DNA of 6,472 nt from Oceanihabitans sp. (GTDB lineage Bacteria > Bacteroidota > Bacteroidia > Flavobacteriales > Flavobacteriaceae): positions 1 to 6,472 of the forward strand of contig JAGPUY010000208.1 in the NCBI GenBank assembly GCA_018067265.1. Reading direction: 5' to 3'. Each line of letters begins with the position of its first letter. Position 1 is the stretch's first letter. Positions 6,359 through 6,472 of this stretch are shown here, piece by piece. Position numbers and translations under genes: made by a program. A model generated the notes under the pieces. The model was not told where the DNA came from, did no database searches, and saw nothing but the letters and a program-made list of their open reading frames with translations.

Positions 6359-6366
6359 CAAATCTA
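6359..6366 (-). promoter_or_regulatory. promoter core (TAGATTTG) for the S9 peptidase gene
   Basis: On the minus strand the sequence is TAGATTTG, an exact TAnnTTTG match ending 27 bases before the peptidase start codon. A TTTG occurs upstream at 6398-6401, but it is 31 bases from the core, longer than the usual 19-21. It also belongs to the inverted repeat at 6372-6401. Confidence 0.6.
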
Positions 6367-6371
6367 AGCGT

Positions 6372-6401
6372 TTTGAATCTAAGAATAAAACGGGATTCAA
6401 A
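6372..6401. repeat. 8-bp inverted repeat upstream of the peptidase promoter
   Basis: TTTGAATC at 6372-6379 and GATTCAAA at 6394-6401 are perfect reverse complements separated by 14 bases. The left arm starts five bases beyond the peptidase -7 core, so the whole palindrome covers the region where RNA polymerase or a regulator would bind. There is no T-tract and no gene reads into it here, so an operator is more likely than a terminator, though no regulator can be named. Confidence 0.5.
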
Positions 6402-6412
6402 GGCCTTTTTTT

Positions 6413-6431
6413 AATTTAACAACAATTTAAC
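6413..6431. repeat. direct repeat AATTTAAC x2, 11-base period
   Basis: AATTTAAC occurs at 6413-6420 and again at 6424-6431, about one helical turn apart, so both copies present the same DNA face. It lies about 34 bases upstream of the outward promoter core at 6465. In AT-rich DNA a chance repeat of this size is possible. Confidence 0.35.
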
Positions 6432-6443
6432 TTCGTTTAGTTC

Positions 6444-6472
6444 GGTTTGTTACGAACCTGTATGTATATTTG
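6444..6472 (+). promoter_or_regulatory. outward promoter core with adjoining operator-like palindrome
   Basis: TATATTTG at 6465-6472 matches TAnnTTTG and points off the right edge of the window. A TTTG at 6446-6449 sits 15 bases upstream, shorter than the usual spacing. The TTTG lies inside an odd-length palindrome at 6444-6458 (GGTTTGT-T-ACGAACC; six of seven pairs match and the seventh is T/G). An unseen plus-strand gene divergent from the peptidase is implied. Confidence 0.5.

Noticed and set aside
1..6472. CRISPR array, transposase, phage gene, toxin-antitoxin pair, tRNA or rRNA
   Set aside because: No evenly spaced repeats, recombinase motifs, small overlapping gene pairs or cloverleaf-like sequences were found; the repeats present are isolated intergenic palindromes.

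Overview
The window looks like ordinary chromosomal DNA from a marine-type member of the Flavobacteriaceae (Bacteroidota). Four things point there: AT-rich, A/T-ending codon use; several promoter cores of the form TAnnTTTG in front of genes; protein sequences of flavobacterial character; and short palindromic intergenic repeats of a style common in that group. Nearly all of it is explained by six protein genes, and I find no convincing new multi-gene system.

Left part, 1-2181. The window opens inside a plus-strand gene for a membrane-anchored flavodoxin/FAD/NADPH reductase. The end of its last membrane helix is visible, and the fold order suggests the PepSY-type reductases linked to iron or siderophore reduction. 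A small cysteine-containing protein, probably of the DUF6686 family, follows after 18 bases and is probably in the same operon. A minus-strand gene for a CvpA-family membrane protein converges on it, with only three bases between the two stop codons.

Middle part, 2182-3970. A 152-base divergent spacer holds a promoter for cvpA, a promoter for a conserved small protein of unknown function (2334-2690), and fragments of an interspersed repeat. One repeat hairpin lies directly in front of the small gene's start codon. The 218-base spacer between that gene and pheS holds two more repeat-like structures and a pheS promoter core. pheS encodes the complete alpha subunit of phenylalanyl-tRNA synthetase. 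It stands alone, without pheT behind it, and ends in a near-perfect symmetrical terminator.

Right part, 3971-6472. A minus-strand gene encodes a 785-residue secreted S9-family serine peptidase (beta-propeller plus alpha/beta-hydrolase) with an intact Ser-Asp-His triad. It shares the bidirectional terminator with pheS. The last 141 bases are a spacer holding the peptidase promoter, an 8-base inverted repeat, a direct repeat, and an outward-facing promoter core with an operator-like palindrome for a gene beyond the right edge.

The genes do not form one pathway: iron/redox metabolism, envelope, translation and protein turnover are simply neighbours. The items most worth a second look are the small Cys/His protein next to the reductase, the repeat hairpin that supplies a possible ribosome-binding site, and the structured repeat at 2696-2769.
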